Origin: Hymenobacter plasmatis | GTDB taxonomy: Bacteria > Bacteroidota > Bacteroidia > Cytophagales > Hymenobacteraceae | NCBI RefSeq assembly: GCF_020711255.1 | Contig: NZ_JAJFAW010000004.1 | Span: 62,001-126,000, forward strand | Direction of reading: 5' to 3' | Length of the DNA stretch: 64,000 nucleotides | Shown: positions 1 through 8,142 of the stretch, piece after piece | How the letters are laid out: every line of letters begins with the position of its first letter | How positions within the stretch are numbered: the first letter of the stretch is position 1 | Notes under the pieces: generated by a model | What the model was told of the DNA's origin: nothing | The model's input: only the letters and a program-made list of their open reading frames with translations | Database searches by the model: none | Made by a program: the position numbers and the translations under genes

Positions 1-711
1 CAGGCCCCACACCAGCAAGCAATACCGCACCAGCACAAAGCCAATAAACGGCACGAGCAAATGGTACCACCGGCTTCTGAGGCTGCTCGCGGCAGTTGGC
101 CGGGCGCGCGAAGCCGACAATTTGGCGCTGGCAACTGGCGCAGCCCAATTTCCTAATCGGCCCAACCGGAGCACGCCTGTGAGGCCGTAGAGGCCGGCGG
201 GCATCAAGCTGCGCACCTGTCCTTTCAGCCCCACCAGCAGCCAAGCCGTGCCTGTTGCTTTGAGATTATAGCTGCTGGCGTACTGGCCCAGCAGGGCGGG
301 CACCACCACTCCTGCCGTGCCCAGCAAGGTCTTGGCCGAGCTGGGCTTAATGCCCGCATACACACTGACGGAATCGGCAATTGTGCCGGTATTTGTGCCA
401 AACAAATTGGCTAACAGGCAATCACCCTGTATCATGGCGCCGCCCAGGGTGTCACCGCTGCCCACGATGCCCAGCAACCCGGTCATGGTGCTGCAGTGGG
501 CACTGGCCGTGCGGCTGGCATTTTGGCTCAAGTCGTACACCAGTTGGGCTTCTCCCGCTCCTGCCTTTTTTATCAGTCCGGCCAATACCACTGGCACGAG
601 GCCGCCTAATGCTTTGCTGACACCATTTTCAGCCTCGCCGAGCCGGCTGGCAATGTGGCTTACCAACTCCCGGGAGAAAGTAGCCTTGATGATGTCGAGC
701 AAACCTGTCAT
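1..711 (-). CDS. DUF937-domain protein, 3' end beyond the left edge (partial)
   Basis: The frame is open from an ATG at 711-709 to the window edge, giving 237 N-terminal residues. The N-terminus ('MTGLLDIIKA', 'GVSKALGG', 'VPVVLAGLIKKAG') closely parallels the neighbouring gene at 1059-2390 ('MNNLLDSIKA', 'GVSKGLSA', 'LPLVLAGLIQKVG'), so both carry a DUF937 domain. A hydrophobic stretch near residues 218-237 sits where the neighbour has its single membrane helix, so the missing part may hold an OmpA-type domain as in the neighbour; that is inference. DUF937 has no established function. The upstream 300 bp are AT-rich and probably carry its promoter; TACTTTTC about 20 nt before the ATG resembles the Bacteroidota -7 box. 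Confidence 0.75.
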   Translation of the reverse strand, partial: MTGLLDIIKATFSRELVSHIASRLGEAENGVSKALGGLVPVVLAGLIKKAGAGEAQLVYDLSQNASRTASAHCSTMTGLLGIVGSGDTLGGAMIQGDCLLANLFGTNTGTIADSVSVYAGIKPSSAKTLLGTAGVVVPALLGQYASSYNLKATGTAWLLVGLKGQVRSLMPAGLYGLTGVLRLGRLGNWAAPVASAKLSASRARPTAASSLRSRWYHLLVPFIGFVLVRYCLLVWGL

Positions 712-1058
712 CGCTGTGCTAGAAAAGTACGGTATTTGAAAGCCAAGTCATTCAGCCTTTCATTAGCGAAATAAGTAAATAATAAATAAACATAGTTATA
801 ATATATGACAAACGTGTTATTATTCACGCTCAACATGGGCCAGCGCTACTCCAATGCATTATTTAATGTTAGAATCAATTAGTTTCACTTAAGTAAGTTC
901 ACTGGCAAAGTCTCGAGAACAGTAGCGGTAGCAATGGCTTGAGCTACTTCCGCATTAAAGACCTTAAGTTGAGCTAAAATCCATTACTGGATTGAACACC
1001 AAAAGGCCCCGCCGTATGCTGGCGGGGCCTTTTGTTATTAAGTAGAATAGCTAAACTC
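712..1058. other. AT-rich intergenic region between two DUF937 genes
   Basis: No gene is supported here. Positions about 740-900 are strikingly AT-rich against the GC-rich surroundings and lie upstream of the leftward gene ending at the edge, so they probably hold its promoter. The only clear structure is the hairpin terminator at 1001-1033. Confidence 0.5.
1001..1033 (-). terminator. Hairpin terminator after the DUF937-OmpA gene
   Basis: A 13-bp perfect stem (AAAAGGCCCCGCC and its complement) closes a 7-nt loop and ends in a T-run when read leftward. It lies 26 nt past the stop codon of the leftward gene at 1059-2390. Confidence 0.8.
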
Positions 1059-2390
1059 CTATTTCGCCGTTACCCGCACGTCTACGCGGCGGTTTTGCTG
1101 GCGGCCTTCGGGCGTGCTGTTGCTGGCCACCGGGTGCTCGGGGCCGTAGCCTTCCGAGGCGAGGCGGTCGGCCGCAATGCCCGCGGCCACGAGGCGGTTT
1201 AGCACCGTTTTGGCGCGCTCACCCGACAGCCGGCGGTTCAGGGCTGCATCCCCACGCGAGTCGGTGTAGCCGCCCAGCTTCAGCTTCACGGCGGGGTACG
1301 CTTTGAGGATGGCCGCCAGGTTGTCGAGCTGTTCCTGCGAGTCGGGCAGCAGCTCCGCACTGGCCGTTTTAAACAGCAGGCGGTCGAGCGAGAACCACGT
1401 GGTTTTGTCCACGGGCCGCGACTTGTCATTAATAAAGGCCACCAGCTTGCTCTCGACCCCATTCGCGGGGGCGTTGATGGTGCTGCCATCCCGCAACTTG
1501 ATGGCCGTCATGGCGCCCAGCTTAGCCCAACCGGCTTTCAGTGCTGCCGAGGCCGAATCGAGCCCAGTGCTTACGGCCGGGGCCACAGGCTTCGGCAGCC
1601 CATTGGTCGTGTCGACCATGGGAGTGGTTTCCGTGGTCGTCGTGGTGGTAGTGGTTTTGTTGCAGCTGCGCGTGAAAAAGAACAGCAGGGCCAGCACTGC
1701 CAATGCCCCCAGAATGAGGGGCCAGCGCGTGCCGCCCCCGCCGGGAGCCGGGGTTATTTGGCGCCGCGGCTCTCCAGCCGGATTGGTCATGGCCGAGCCC
1801 AGATTCCCCCCGGCACCAGCCGCCGCACCGCCCATGCGGCTGGCGGCCGCGCCCAGGCCACCCAGCAAAGCACCCATGCCACTGGGCAGCATGGCCATTA
1901 CCTGGTCCTTCAGCCCAATAAGCATAGAACCCATACTGCTGGCGTTCAGGTTGTTTTGCTTGATGTGGCGACCTAGCAGCGCTGGCACCGCCATGCCCGC
2001 CAAGCTCAGCAGCGAGCTGGCCGAACCCGAACTGATGCCCGCGTGGCTACTGAGCGGAGTGGCCAGGTTGGAGGCCTGCCCCCCAAAAATCGAGGTCAGC
2101 ATGTTTCCCGCTTGCGGGCTGCCGGCGTTGCTGCCACTCAGCATCCCCAGCAGGCCCGTGGGCGCCCCCAGGCTGCTGCCGTGCTGCTGATAGGCCGTCT
2201 GCGCCATACTGAAGACCGACTGCGCCCCGTCGCCGCCGCCGACTTTCTGGATAAGCCCGGCCAGCACCAGCGGCAGGGCGGCCGACAGCCCTTTGCTCAC
2301 CCCGCCCTGGTTTTCGCCCAGGCGGCCCGCCAGTCCACTGACCAGGTCGGGCGTAATCAACGCCTTGATGGAGTCAAGTAAATTATTCAT
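1059..2390 (-). CDS. DUF937 - transmembrane - OmpA-domain envelope protein
   Basis: 443 residues. The first ~190 residues are an alanine/glycine-rich DUF937 domain. Residues ~224-241 form a membrane helix, followed by an uninterrupted run of eight threonines, and residues ~335-443 are an OmpA C-terminal (peptidoglycan-binding) domain with 'GYTDSRGD', 'NRRLSGERA' and 'NRRVDVRV'. The OmpA domain should face the periplasm and hold the cell wall; the role of the DUF937 part is unknown. It forms a tandem pair with the truncated paralog to its left, and a strong hairpin follows its stop codon. The leftward start ATG at 2390 is preceded by an AT-rich 160-bp gap. Confidence 0.85.
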   Translation of the reverse strand: MNNLLDSIKALITPDLVSGLAGRLGENQGGVSKGLSAALPLVLAGLIQKVGGGDGAQSVFSMAQTAYQQHGSSLGAPTGLLGMLSGSNAGSPQAGNMLTSIFGGQASNLATPLSSHAGISSGSASSLLSLAGMAVPALLGRHIKQNNLNASSMGSMLIGLKDQVMAMLPSGMGALLGGLGAAASRMGGAAAGAGGNLGSAMTNPAGEPRRQITPAPGGGGTRWPLILGALAVLALLFFFTRSCNKTTTTTTTTETTPMVDTTNGLPKPVAPAVSTGLDSASAALKAGWAKLGAMTAIKLRDGSTINAPANGVESKLVAFINDKSRPVDKTTWFSLDRLLFKTASAELLPDSQEQLDNLAAILKAYPAVKLKLGGYTDSRGDAALNRRLSGERAKTVLNRLVAAGIAADRLASEGYGPEHPVASNSTPEGRQQNRRVDVRVTAK

Positions 2391-2550
2391 CGGAAATGGG
2401 AAAAATGGTGACGCTTAACCGGCCCTCAGAGGCCAGGAGTGCGTACTAAAATAACCATTTTACCTTATACTTTTCCGATTTATAAATTAAGCATAACACT
2501 ATCTACCAATGGCTTTACTATAATAATCAAGCAGTGAAGCCATCGATTGC

Positions 2551-2889
2551 TTAATCATCTTCGTAGTCCAGTCCCAGGCACTTGTTGAGGGCTTGCAGCA
2601 GCTCGCTGGCGGCGTGCTGCTGGCCGGCCTGGCGCGCTACTTTCAGGCCATCGCGGTAAACTTTTTCGGCCTCGTCCTTCTTATCAAATTGCTCGAGCAG
2701 CTTGCCGGCATGGTAGTACGTGCCCACATAATCAGGATGTTCGGACAGTAGTTTTTGGTAAAATCCCCAGGCCCGCTCCGGCTCCTGCGCCCGGTATTCC
2801 GTGGCCAGGGCATATATGGTAAAGGCGTCGGTGGGGTCGTCTTGGTAAAAGGCGAGTAGTTGCTGCAAACGGGTGGATGGCGTGTTCAT
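2551..2889 (-). CDS. Small TPR-repeat protein
   Basis: 112 residues built of about two to three tetratricopeptide helices ('AFTIYALATEYRAQEPERAW', 'YYHAGKLLEQFDKKDEAEKV', 'YRDGLKVA'), ending in an acidic tail. There is no signal peptide, so it is probably a cytoplasmic scaffold protein with an unknown partner. It is transcribed away from etfB; the 83 bp between the two start codons must serve both genes. Confidence 0.75.
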   Translation of the reverse strand: MNTPSTRLQQLLAFYQDDPTDAFTIYALATEYRAQEPERAWGFYQKLLSEHPDYVGTYYHAGKLLEQFDKKDEAEKVYRDGLKVARQAGQQHAASELLQALNKCLGLDYEDD

Positions 2890-2906
2890 TCGGGGCGGTT
2901 TCAGGT

Positions 2907-2914
2907 TATCTTTG
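2907..2914 (+). promoter_or_regulatory. TAnnTTTG -7 box for etfB
   Basis: TATCTTTG matches the Bacteroidota -7 consensus. It predicts transcription starting near 2920, with a leader of about 53 nt before the etfB ATG at 2973. No convincing -33 TTTG was found. Confidence 0.5.
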
Positions 2915-2972
2915 CGCCAAAATTGCGGTTTTTCCGCGTGATTTCTCCTTTCTCTGGTTTCAGCCCGCTTGC

Positions 2973-3713
2973 ATGAAATTCCTCGTTTGCATTAGTAACG
3001 TGCCCGACACGACCACCAAAATCACCTTCACGCCCGATAACAAGGAGTTTAACAAGGCTGGTGTGCAGTTCGTGATTAACCCCTGGGATGAATACGCCCT
3101 CACCCGCGCCATTGAGCTGAAAGAGGCTGCCGGCAGCGGCACGGTCACCGTTCTCAATGTAGGCGAAGCCGATACCGAGCCCAACATCCGCAAGGCCCTG
3201 GCCATTGGCGCCGACGACGCCATCCGCGTCAACGCCGCGCCGCAGGACGCCTTTTTTGTAGCCGAGCAGATTGCGACCGTGGCCAAAGAAGGTGGCTACG
3301 ACGTGATTTTGATGGGTAAGGAAAGCATCGACTACAACGGCTTCCAGGTGCACGGCATGGTGGGCGAAATGCTCGGCATCCCGACCGTGGCCCCGGCCAT
3401 GAAGCTCGACATGAACGGCAACACCGCCACGCTGGAGCGCGAAATCGAAGGCGGCAAGGAGATTGTGACCGTGAACACGCCCTTCGTGGCCTCCTGCCAG
3501 CAGCCCATGTGCGAGCCCCGCATCCCCAACATGCGTGGCATCATGACGGCCCGCACCAAGCCCCTGAAAGTGGTGCCCGCCGTGGGCGAACCCGCTCGCA
3601 CCACCGTGGCCGAGTTTGCGCTGCCACCCAAAAAGCAGGGCGTGAAGCTCATCCCCGCCGAAAACGCCGGCGAGCTCATCAAGCTGCTGCGCAACGAAGC
3701 CAAGGTTATCTAA
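2973..3713 (+). CDS. etfB: Electron transfer flavoprotein subunit beta
   Basis: 246 residues, the normal EtfB length. EtfB binds AMP and, with EtfA, passes electrons from acyl-CoA and related dehydrogenases to the quinone pool. Family signatures include 'INPWDEYALTRAIELKE' near the N-terminus, 'GKESIDYNG' and 'VASCQQPMCEPRIPNMRGIM'. The start is set at the ATG of 'MKFLVCISNVPD', which is the family N-terminus. The frame is open further upstream, but that stretch overlaps the promoter region. EtfA follows after 126 nt that hold a dispersed repeat. Confidence 0.95.
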   Translation: MKFLVCISNVPDTTTKITFTPDNKEFNKAGVQFVINPWDEYALTRAIELKEAAGSGTVTVLNVGEADTEPNIRKALAIGADDAIRVNAAPQDAFFVAEQIATVAKEGGYDVILMGKESIDYNGFQVHGMVGEMLGIPTVAPAMKLDMNGNTATLEREIEGGKEIVTVNTPFVASCQQPMCEPRIPNMRGIMTARTKPLKVVPAVGEPARTTVAEFALPPKKQGVKLIPAENAGELIKLLRNEAKVI

Positions 3714-3720
3714 TAATCAT

Positions 3721-3828
3721 CTGTCATGCTGACGCTGGAAGCATCTTATCACGGTTGCGCTCGTCAGAATCACTAATTCATTGCGGCGCGGACGGGACAA
3801 GGTCCTTCGCTCCGCTCAGGATGACAAA
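3721..3828. repeat. Degenerate copy of the GTCATGC...GAAGCATCTT intergenic repeat (family A)
   Basis: The left arm is CTGTCATGCTGACGCTGG followed by AAGCATCTTATC. The right arm belongs to another subtype (GGTCCTTCGCTCCGCTCAGG then ATGACA), so the two arms pair poorly. It occupies nearly the whole gap between etfB and etfA. Confidence 0.65.
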
Positions 3829-3839
3829 CAAGAAAAATT

Positions 3840-4817
3840 ATGTCAGTACTAGTTGTAGTTGAATGCGCCGACGGCGAAGTAAAAAAATCTTCGCTTGAAG
3901 TCGCTACTTACGGCGCCGAAGTGGCGGCCATGCTGGGCACCACCGCCACGGCCATTGCCGTGGGCGAAGCCACCGAGGCCAACCTGGCCAAGCTCGGCGA
4001 GCAGGGCATCACCAAGGTGCTCTACGATGCCGAGCCGCGCCTCAAGGATTTTGTAAACAACGCTTATACCAAGCTCATTGCCACCGCGGCCGAGCAAGAG
4101 CAGGCCAAGGTGATTATCCTGGCCAACTCCAACATTGGCGCGGCGGTGGGTTCGCGCCTGTCGGTGCGGCTCAAGGCCAGCCTGGCGACGAACGCCGTGG
4201 AGCTGCCCAAAACCGATAACGGCCAGTTTGTGGTGCGCCGCGGGGCCTTCTCCGGCAAGGCGTTTTCGGACGTGGTACTGAGCGGCGAGCGCAAAATCAT
4301 CGCCGTTAAGAAAAACTCGACCGAAGCCAAGCACGAAGCCGGCAAAACCGCCGAAGTGCAGAGCTTCACAGCTCAACTCACCGATGCGGACTTTGCCGAT
4401 GCCCCCACCCAAGTGGTGATGCAGGACCAGGCCGGCGGCATTCTGCTGCCCGAGGCAGACCGTGTGGTATCCGGTGGCCGCGGCATGAAAGGCCCCGAGA
4501 ACTGGCACCTCATTGAGGACCTGGCCAAGGCGCTGCACGCGGCCACGGCCTGCTCCAAGCCCGTTTCGGACGTGGACTGGCGCCCTCACCACGAACACGT
4601 GGGCCAAACCGGCATCACCGTATCGCCAAACTTGTACATTGCCTGCGGCATTTCGGGGGCCATCCAGCACCTGGCCGGCGTGAACAGCAGCAAGGTGATT
4701 GTGGTCATCAACAAAGACCCGGAGGCGCCGTTCTTCAAGGCTGCCGACTACGGCATCGTGGGCGACGTATTCGACGTACTGCCCAAGCTGACTGCTGCGG
4801 TAAAAGAATTGGGCTAA
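3840..4817 (+). CDS. etfA: Electron transfer flavoprotein subunit alpha
   Basis: 325 residues, full length for EtfA. The C-terminal FAD-binding region is clear: '[10 protein letters not shown]', '[19 protein letters not shown]', '[15 protein letters not shown]' and '[18 protein letters not shown]'. It pairs with EtfB just upstream to form the FAD/AMP heterodimer. It is probably co-transcribed with etfB across the repeat at 3721-3828, as no promoter box is evident in the gap. A hairpin follows the stop codon. Confidence 0.95.
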   Translation: MSVLVVVECADGEVKKSSLEVATYGAEVAAMLGTTATAIAVGEATEANLAKLGEQGITKVLYDAEPRLKDFVNNAYTKLIATAAEQEQAKVIILANSNIGAAVGSRLSVRLKASLATNAVELPKTDNGQFVVRRGAFSGKAFSDVVLSGERKIIAVKKNSTEAKHEAGKTAEVQSFTAQLTDADFADAPTQVVMQDQAGGILLPEADRVVSGGRGMKGPENWHLIEDLAKALHAATACSKPVSDVDWRPHHEHVGQTGITVSPNLYIACGISGAIQHLAGVNSSKVIVVINKDPEAPFFKAADYGIVGDVFDVLPKLTAAVKELG

Positions 4818-4832
4818 TATTTTTTTCTGGAA

Positions 4833-4887
4833 TTGGGGACTTAGGCACTTTGTTTTCGTAAGAAAACGGCTGCTTAAGTCCCCAAAT
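4833..4887 (+). terminator. Long hairpin after etfA
   Basis: Arms TTGGGGACTTAGGCA and TGCTTAAGTCCCCAA pair over 15 positions with one G-U. A second inner stem (GTTTTC/GAAAAC) caps the loop. It lies 15 nt after the etfA stop, is preceded by a T-run and followed by AATCTTTT, which suits a terminator. Confidence 0.55.
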
Positions 4888-5028
4888 CTTTTATCATGCG
4901 GCGGGCCTGGGCTCAATTCTGCGGTGGATAGCCGGACTTTTCTTTAGTTTGCACCTACATCCCTGCCCAAGCTGCTTCAGGCGCGCCGCCCTCCTCCTAA
5001 GTCCCAAGACCCACAGTTCCCCAGTCCC

Positions 5029-5664
5029 TTGAAAAAAATCCAGCTTGAAATCCTGGGCCTTTCGTCCAGCCAGTCGCAGTCTGGCTCCTTTGCGCTGATT
5101 TTGGGCGAGAAAGGTGGCAACCGCCGCCTGCCCATCATCATCGGCATGTTCGAGGCGCAAAGCATTGCCATCCAAATCGAGAAAATCAGCCCCAACCGTC
5201 CGCTTACCCACGACCTGTTCAAATCGTTTGCCGAGCACGTGCACGTGGTGATTCTGGAAGTGGTGATTTCTGATTTGAAAGAGGGCGTGTTCTATTCGCG
5301 CATCGTGTGCTCCGATGGCGCCACCACGTTCGACATCGACGCCCGTCCTTCCGATGCTATTGCCATTGGCCTGCGCTTCGGAGTGCCCATTTTCACCGTT
5401 GAAAGCGTGCTCAGCGAAGCCGGCATCATCCTTTCGGACCTCGACGAAGCCGAAAGCGAAGCCGAAGAAGAGGAGGATGAAGACGAAGACGAGGATAACG
5501 ACACCGACGCGCCCCGCCCCAGCCGGGCCCAGCCGGAAGCCCGCGAACCCAGCGGCCAAGTATCGCTGGACGAGCTAACCAAAATGCTGGCCCAGGCCCT
5601 CGAAAAAGAGGATTACGAAAAAGCCGCCAAAATCCGCGACGAATTGAACAAGCGCAACGGGTAA
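5029..5664 (+). CDS. Bifunctional nuclease (DUF151) family protein with C-terminal UVR motif
   Basis: 211 residues. Residues 1-~135 match the bifunctional nuclease/DUF151 fold ('MKKIQLEILGLSSSQSQSG', 'LPIIIGMFEAQSIAI', 'ARPSDAIAIGLRFGVPIF'). An acidic low-complexity linker (~145-160) leads to a UVR-like helical pair at the C-terminus ('ALEKEDYEKAAKIRDELNKR'), the element UvrB uses to bind UvrC. This two-part layout is common in Bacteroidota; the substrate is not established. The start is a TTG at 5029, chosen because the family begins at 'MKKIQLEIL' and no ATG lies in frame nearby. An AT-rich family C repeat follows. Confidence 0.85.
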   Translation: MKKIQLEILGLSSSQSQSGSFALILGEKGGNRRLPIIIGMFEAQSIAIQIEKISPNRPLTHDLFKSFAEHVHVVILEVVISDLKEGVFYSRIVCSDGATTFDIDARPSDAIAIGLRFGVPIFTVESVLSEAGIILSDLDEAESEAEEEEDEDEDEDNDTDAPRPSRAQPEAREPSGQVSLDELTKMLAQALEKEDYEKAAKIRDELNKRNG

Positions 5665-5675
5665 CGCTGCGCTTG

Positions 5676-5788
5676 ATGAGGAATTAAGAATGAGGAATTG
5701 GGAGTTTGCTTCCGGTTCCTCATTTTTTTGAGCCAGCCGGCTGCTTTATTCCTTTCTCCCCAATTCTTTATTGCTAATTCTTAATTAA
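5676..5788. repeat. AT-rich inverted repeat (family C)
   Basis: GAGGAATTAAGAATGAGGAA on the left pairs loosely with CCAATTCTTTATTGCTAATT on the right. It fills the gap between the DUF151 gene and the YfiT-like gene and ends only 3 nt before the latter's start codon. Confidence 0.6.
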
Positions 5789-5791
5789 AAA

Positions 5792-6310
5792 ATGGTGAAC
5801 CTCAGCTACCCCATCGGGCAGGCCCAACTGCCGGAAGGCGCCCTCACTCCTGCCGAGCGCACGGCCCTCATTCAGCAGCTTGCGGACTTGCCAGCTCAAC
5901 TCACGGCCGTGGCCCGGGCGGTGGGCGGCGTGGGCCTGGAGCGCCCCTACCGCCCCGGCGGATGGAACGGCCGGCAGGTAATCCACCACCTTGCCGACTC
6001 GCACCTGAACAGCTACTGCCGCTTCCGGCTGGCCCTCACGGAGCAGAACCCCACCGTGTGCCCCTACGACGAGCAAGCCTGGGCCGAGCTGCCCGACGTA
6101 GCTGCCACGCCCATCACGGTGTCCCTAACGCTGCTGGAGGCCCTGCACACGCGCTGGGTCACGCTGCTGCATCACCTCAGCGACGAACAATGGCAGCGCA
6201 CGTTCTACCACCCGGGCACCAAGCGCGATTTTACCCTCGACCAAGCCCTGGCCCTTTACGCCTGGCACGGGCAGCACCACCTGGCCCACCTTAAGGCCTT
6301 GCAGCAATAA
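5792..6310 (+). CDS. YfiT-like DinB-family metal-dependent transferase
   Basis: 172 residues with the four-helix DinB/YfiT fold. Metal-binding histidines appear in 'HHLADSH' (65-71) and 'WHGQHHLAH' near the C-terminus, as in Bacillus YfiT/BstA. BstA-type enzymes conjugate bacillithiol to electrophiles; whether this organism makes bacillithiol cannot be told from the window. The protein is cytoplasmic. It converges on the ABC ATPase gene, with a strong bidirectional terminator between the stop codons. Confidence 0.8.
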   Translation: MVNLSYPIGQAQLPEGALTPAERTALIQQLADLPAQLTAVARAVGGVGLERPYRPGGWNGRQVIHHLADSHLNSYCRFRLALTEQNPTVCPYDEQAWAELPDVAATPITVSLTLLEALHTRWVTLLHHLSDEQWQRTFYHPGTKRDFTLDQALALYAWHGQHHLAHLKALQQ

Positions 6311-6312
6311 GC

Positions 6313-6347
6313 AAATGGCCCGCCCGGCAATGCCGGGCGGGCCATTT
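6313..6347. terminator. Bidirectional terminator between convergent genes
   Basis: A perfect 16-bp stem (AAATGGCCCGCCCGGC and its complement) closes a 3-nt loop and is A/T-flanked on both sides. It serves the rightward YfiT-like gene and the leftward ABC ATPase gene. Confidence 0.85.
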
Positions 6348-6366
6348 CAGTTCGGAGTAAGTTGGG

Positions 6367-7182
6367 CTAGATGCCGCCGCCGTGGTTCACGGATTCGGTG
6401 AGGGCGGCCAGGCCACCGACGGATTCGTCGTCTACTTTTTTGGCGGCGCGCACCAGGGCGCTGCTGAAGATAAACTCTTGCAGCTCGGGTACTTCGGCGT
6501 TCAACACTTCTTCTTTGGTGCCGTCCCACAGCTTTTTGCCCTGGTGTAGGAAAATGATGTGCTCGCCAATCTCAATCACGGAGTTCATATCGTGGGTCAC
6601 GATGACGGTGGTGATGCCGTACTCGTGGGTGATTTCGCGGATCAATTCGTCGATTTTGATGCTAGTAGCCGGGTCCAGGCCGGAGTTGGGCTCGTCGCAA
6701 AACAAGTAGGTGCAGTGCGGAGCAATGGCGCGGGCAATGCCCACGCGCTTCTTCATACCCCCCGAAATCTCGGCGGGCATCTTATCGCCGGCTTGTTCCA
6801 GCCCCACGCGCTTCAGGCAAAACTCTACCCGTTCGCGGCGCTCTTCGGGCGTCATTTCGGGGGTGAGCATCTGCAGCGGGAATTCCACGTTCTGGGCCAC
6901 CGTCATCGAGTCGAACAGGGCCGAGCCCTGGAACAGCATGCCGATTTTGCGCCGGATTTCCTGGCGGATGTCAATCTTGCTGTTGGTGTACACCGTGCCG
7001 TCGAAGGTAATGGAGCCAATGTCGGGCTTCATCAGGCCCACAATGCACTGCAGCAGCACACTTTTGCCCGTGCCCGAGCCGCCGAGCAGCAGGTTGCACT
7101 TGCCGGTTTCGAACACGCACGAAATGCCTTTCAGCACGGGCGTGCCGTCGAACGATTTTTCAATATTGGATACTTCAATCAT
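6367..7182 (-). CDS. MlaF-like ABC transporter ATPase (envelope lipid transport)
   Basis: 271 residues. Walker A is 'GGSGTGKS' (34-41), the signature is 'ISGGMKKRVGIARAI' and Walker B is 'YLFCDEPNSGLD', with a switch histidine in 'VIVTHDMNSV'. The signature and the 'DEPNSGLDP' form are typical of MlaF/MkL ATPases, which drive phospholipid movement between membranes. The permease gene lies 128 nt upstream on the same strand, so the two form an operon. No MCE-domain (MlaD) partner is present in the window. Confidence 0.88.
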   Translation of the reverse strand: MIEVSNIEKSFDGTPVLKGISCVFETGKCNLLLGGSGTGKSVLLQCIVGLMKPDIGSITFDGTVYTNSKIDIRQEIRRKIGMLFQGSALFDSMTVAQNVEFPLQMLTPEMTPEERRERVEFCLKRVGLEQAGDKMPAEISGGMKKRVGIARAIAPHCTYLFCDEPNSGLDPATSIKIDELIREITHEYGITTVIVTHDMNSVIEIGEHIIFLHQGKKLWDGTKEEVLNAEVPELQEFIFSSALVRAAKKVDDESVGGLAALTESVNHGGGI

Positions 7183-7310
7183 CGGATGAGAAGCTAAAAA
7201 TCAATTATTGGGAGCTGGAGGCGGGCAGCGAAAGGTCAGCACTGGCATCGAGTACCAAGACGCGGATAAGCATAAAATACCTTGCGCTTGCTTTTCCCGC
7301 TCGTTGTTTC

Positions 7311-8042
7311 TCAGAGCAGCAAAGCAGCCAGGGCGAAGTCGGCGACCAGAATGGCGATGATGGAGTTGGTAACAGCCCCGGTGCTGGCCGCGCCTACTTC
7401 CAGGGCCCCGCCGGTGGTGTAGTACCCTTTGAAAGACGAAATGCCCGACACGAGGAAGGCAAACACCACGGCTTTAATCAAGGCAAATACGATGTTGTAG
7501 GGAATAAAATCGGTGCGAATGCCTTCGATGTAGTCCTGGGCCGTCATGACGCCGGTGAGCGTGCCCGCCAGATAGCCGCCAAGAATGGAGAGCCCCATGG
7601 CCAGAATAACCAGCAGCGGGAACATGAGCAGCGCCGCAATAATGCGCGGCAGCACCAGGTAAGACGTAGAATTGATGCCCATAACCTCGAGCGCCGACAC
7701 CTGCTCGGTGATGCGCATGGTGCCCAGCCCACCGGCGATGCTGCTGCCCACCTTGCCCGCCAGCACGATGCTGGTGATGGTGGGCGCCAACTCCAGAATG
7801 GTCATTTCGCGCACCATGTAGCCAATGGTGGACTGCGGAATCAGCGGATTGGTAAGGTTGTAGGCAATCTGCACGCAGGTTACCGCCCCGATGAACGCCG
7901 ATACGATGGAGACGATAAGAATCGAATCAACACCGATAAGAATGGCCTCGTCGATGGTCCGGGTCCAGAGCACGCTGAAGCGCTCCGTGCGCGTGACCAT
8001 GCCGCGCAGAAAAAGGACGAACGAGCCTAGAGTTTTAAGCAT
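7311..8042 (-). CDS. MlaE-like ABC transporter permease
   Basis: 243 residues, mostly hydrophobic, with five to six membrane helices. MlaE/DUF140 signatures are seen in 'VREMTILELAPTITSIVLAG', 'GKVGSSIAGGLGTMRITEQV', 'SALEVMGIN' and 'LVLPRIIA'. It should form the inner-membrane channel of a retrograde or anterograde lipid transporter with the MlaF-like ATPase encoded after it. The ATG at 8042 gives a normal-length protein. Confidence 0.88.
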   Translation of the reverse strand: MLKTLGSFVLFLRGMVTRTERFSVLWTRTIDEAILIGVDSILIVSIVSAFIGAVTCVQIAYNLTNPLIPQSTIGYMVREMTILELAPTITSIVLAGKVGSSIAGGLGTMRITEQVSALEVMGINSTSYLVLPRIIAALLMFPLLVILAMGLSILGGYLAGTLTGVMTAQDYIEGIRTDFIPYNIVFALIKAVVFAFLVSGISSFKGYYTTGGALEVGAASTGAVTNSIIAILVADFALAALLL

Positions 8043-8142
8043 TGGGGAATTGTTGAGAATAAAAACCGAAGTTTGGGCGGTCGTGTTGCTACAGTCGAGT
8101 GCCTGCGCAACGCCGCACCTTACGTAAAATCACGCAGAGAGA

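Noticed and set aside
1637..1660. Run of repeated threonine codons as a possible slippage site or microsatellite
   Set aside because: It encodes the low-complexity linker between the membrane helix and the OmpA domain, and the frame is intact on both sides.
3849..4916. 355-codon antisense frame across etfA
   Set aside because: EtfA signatures support the forward strand only.
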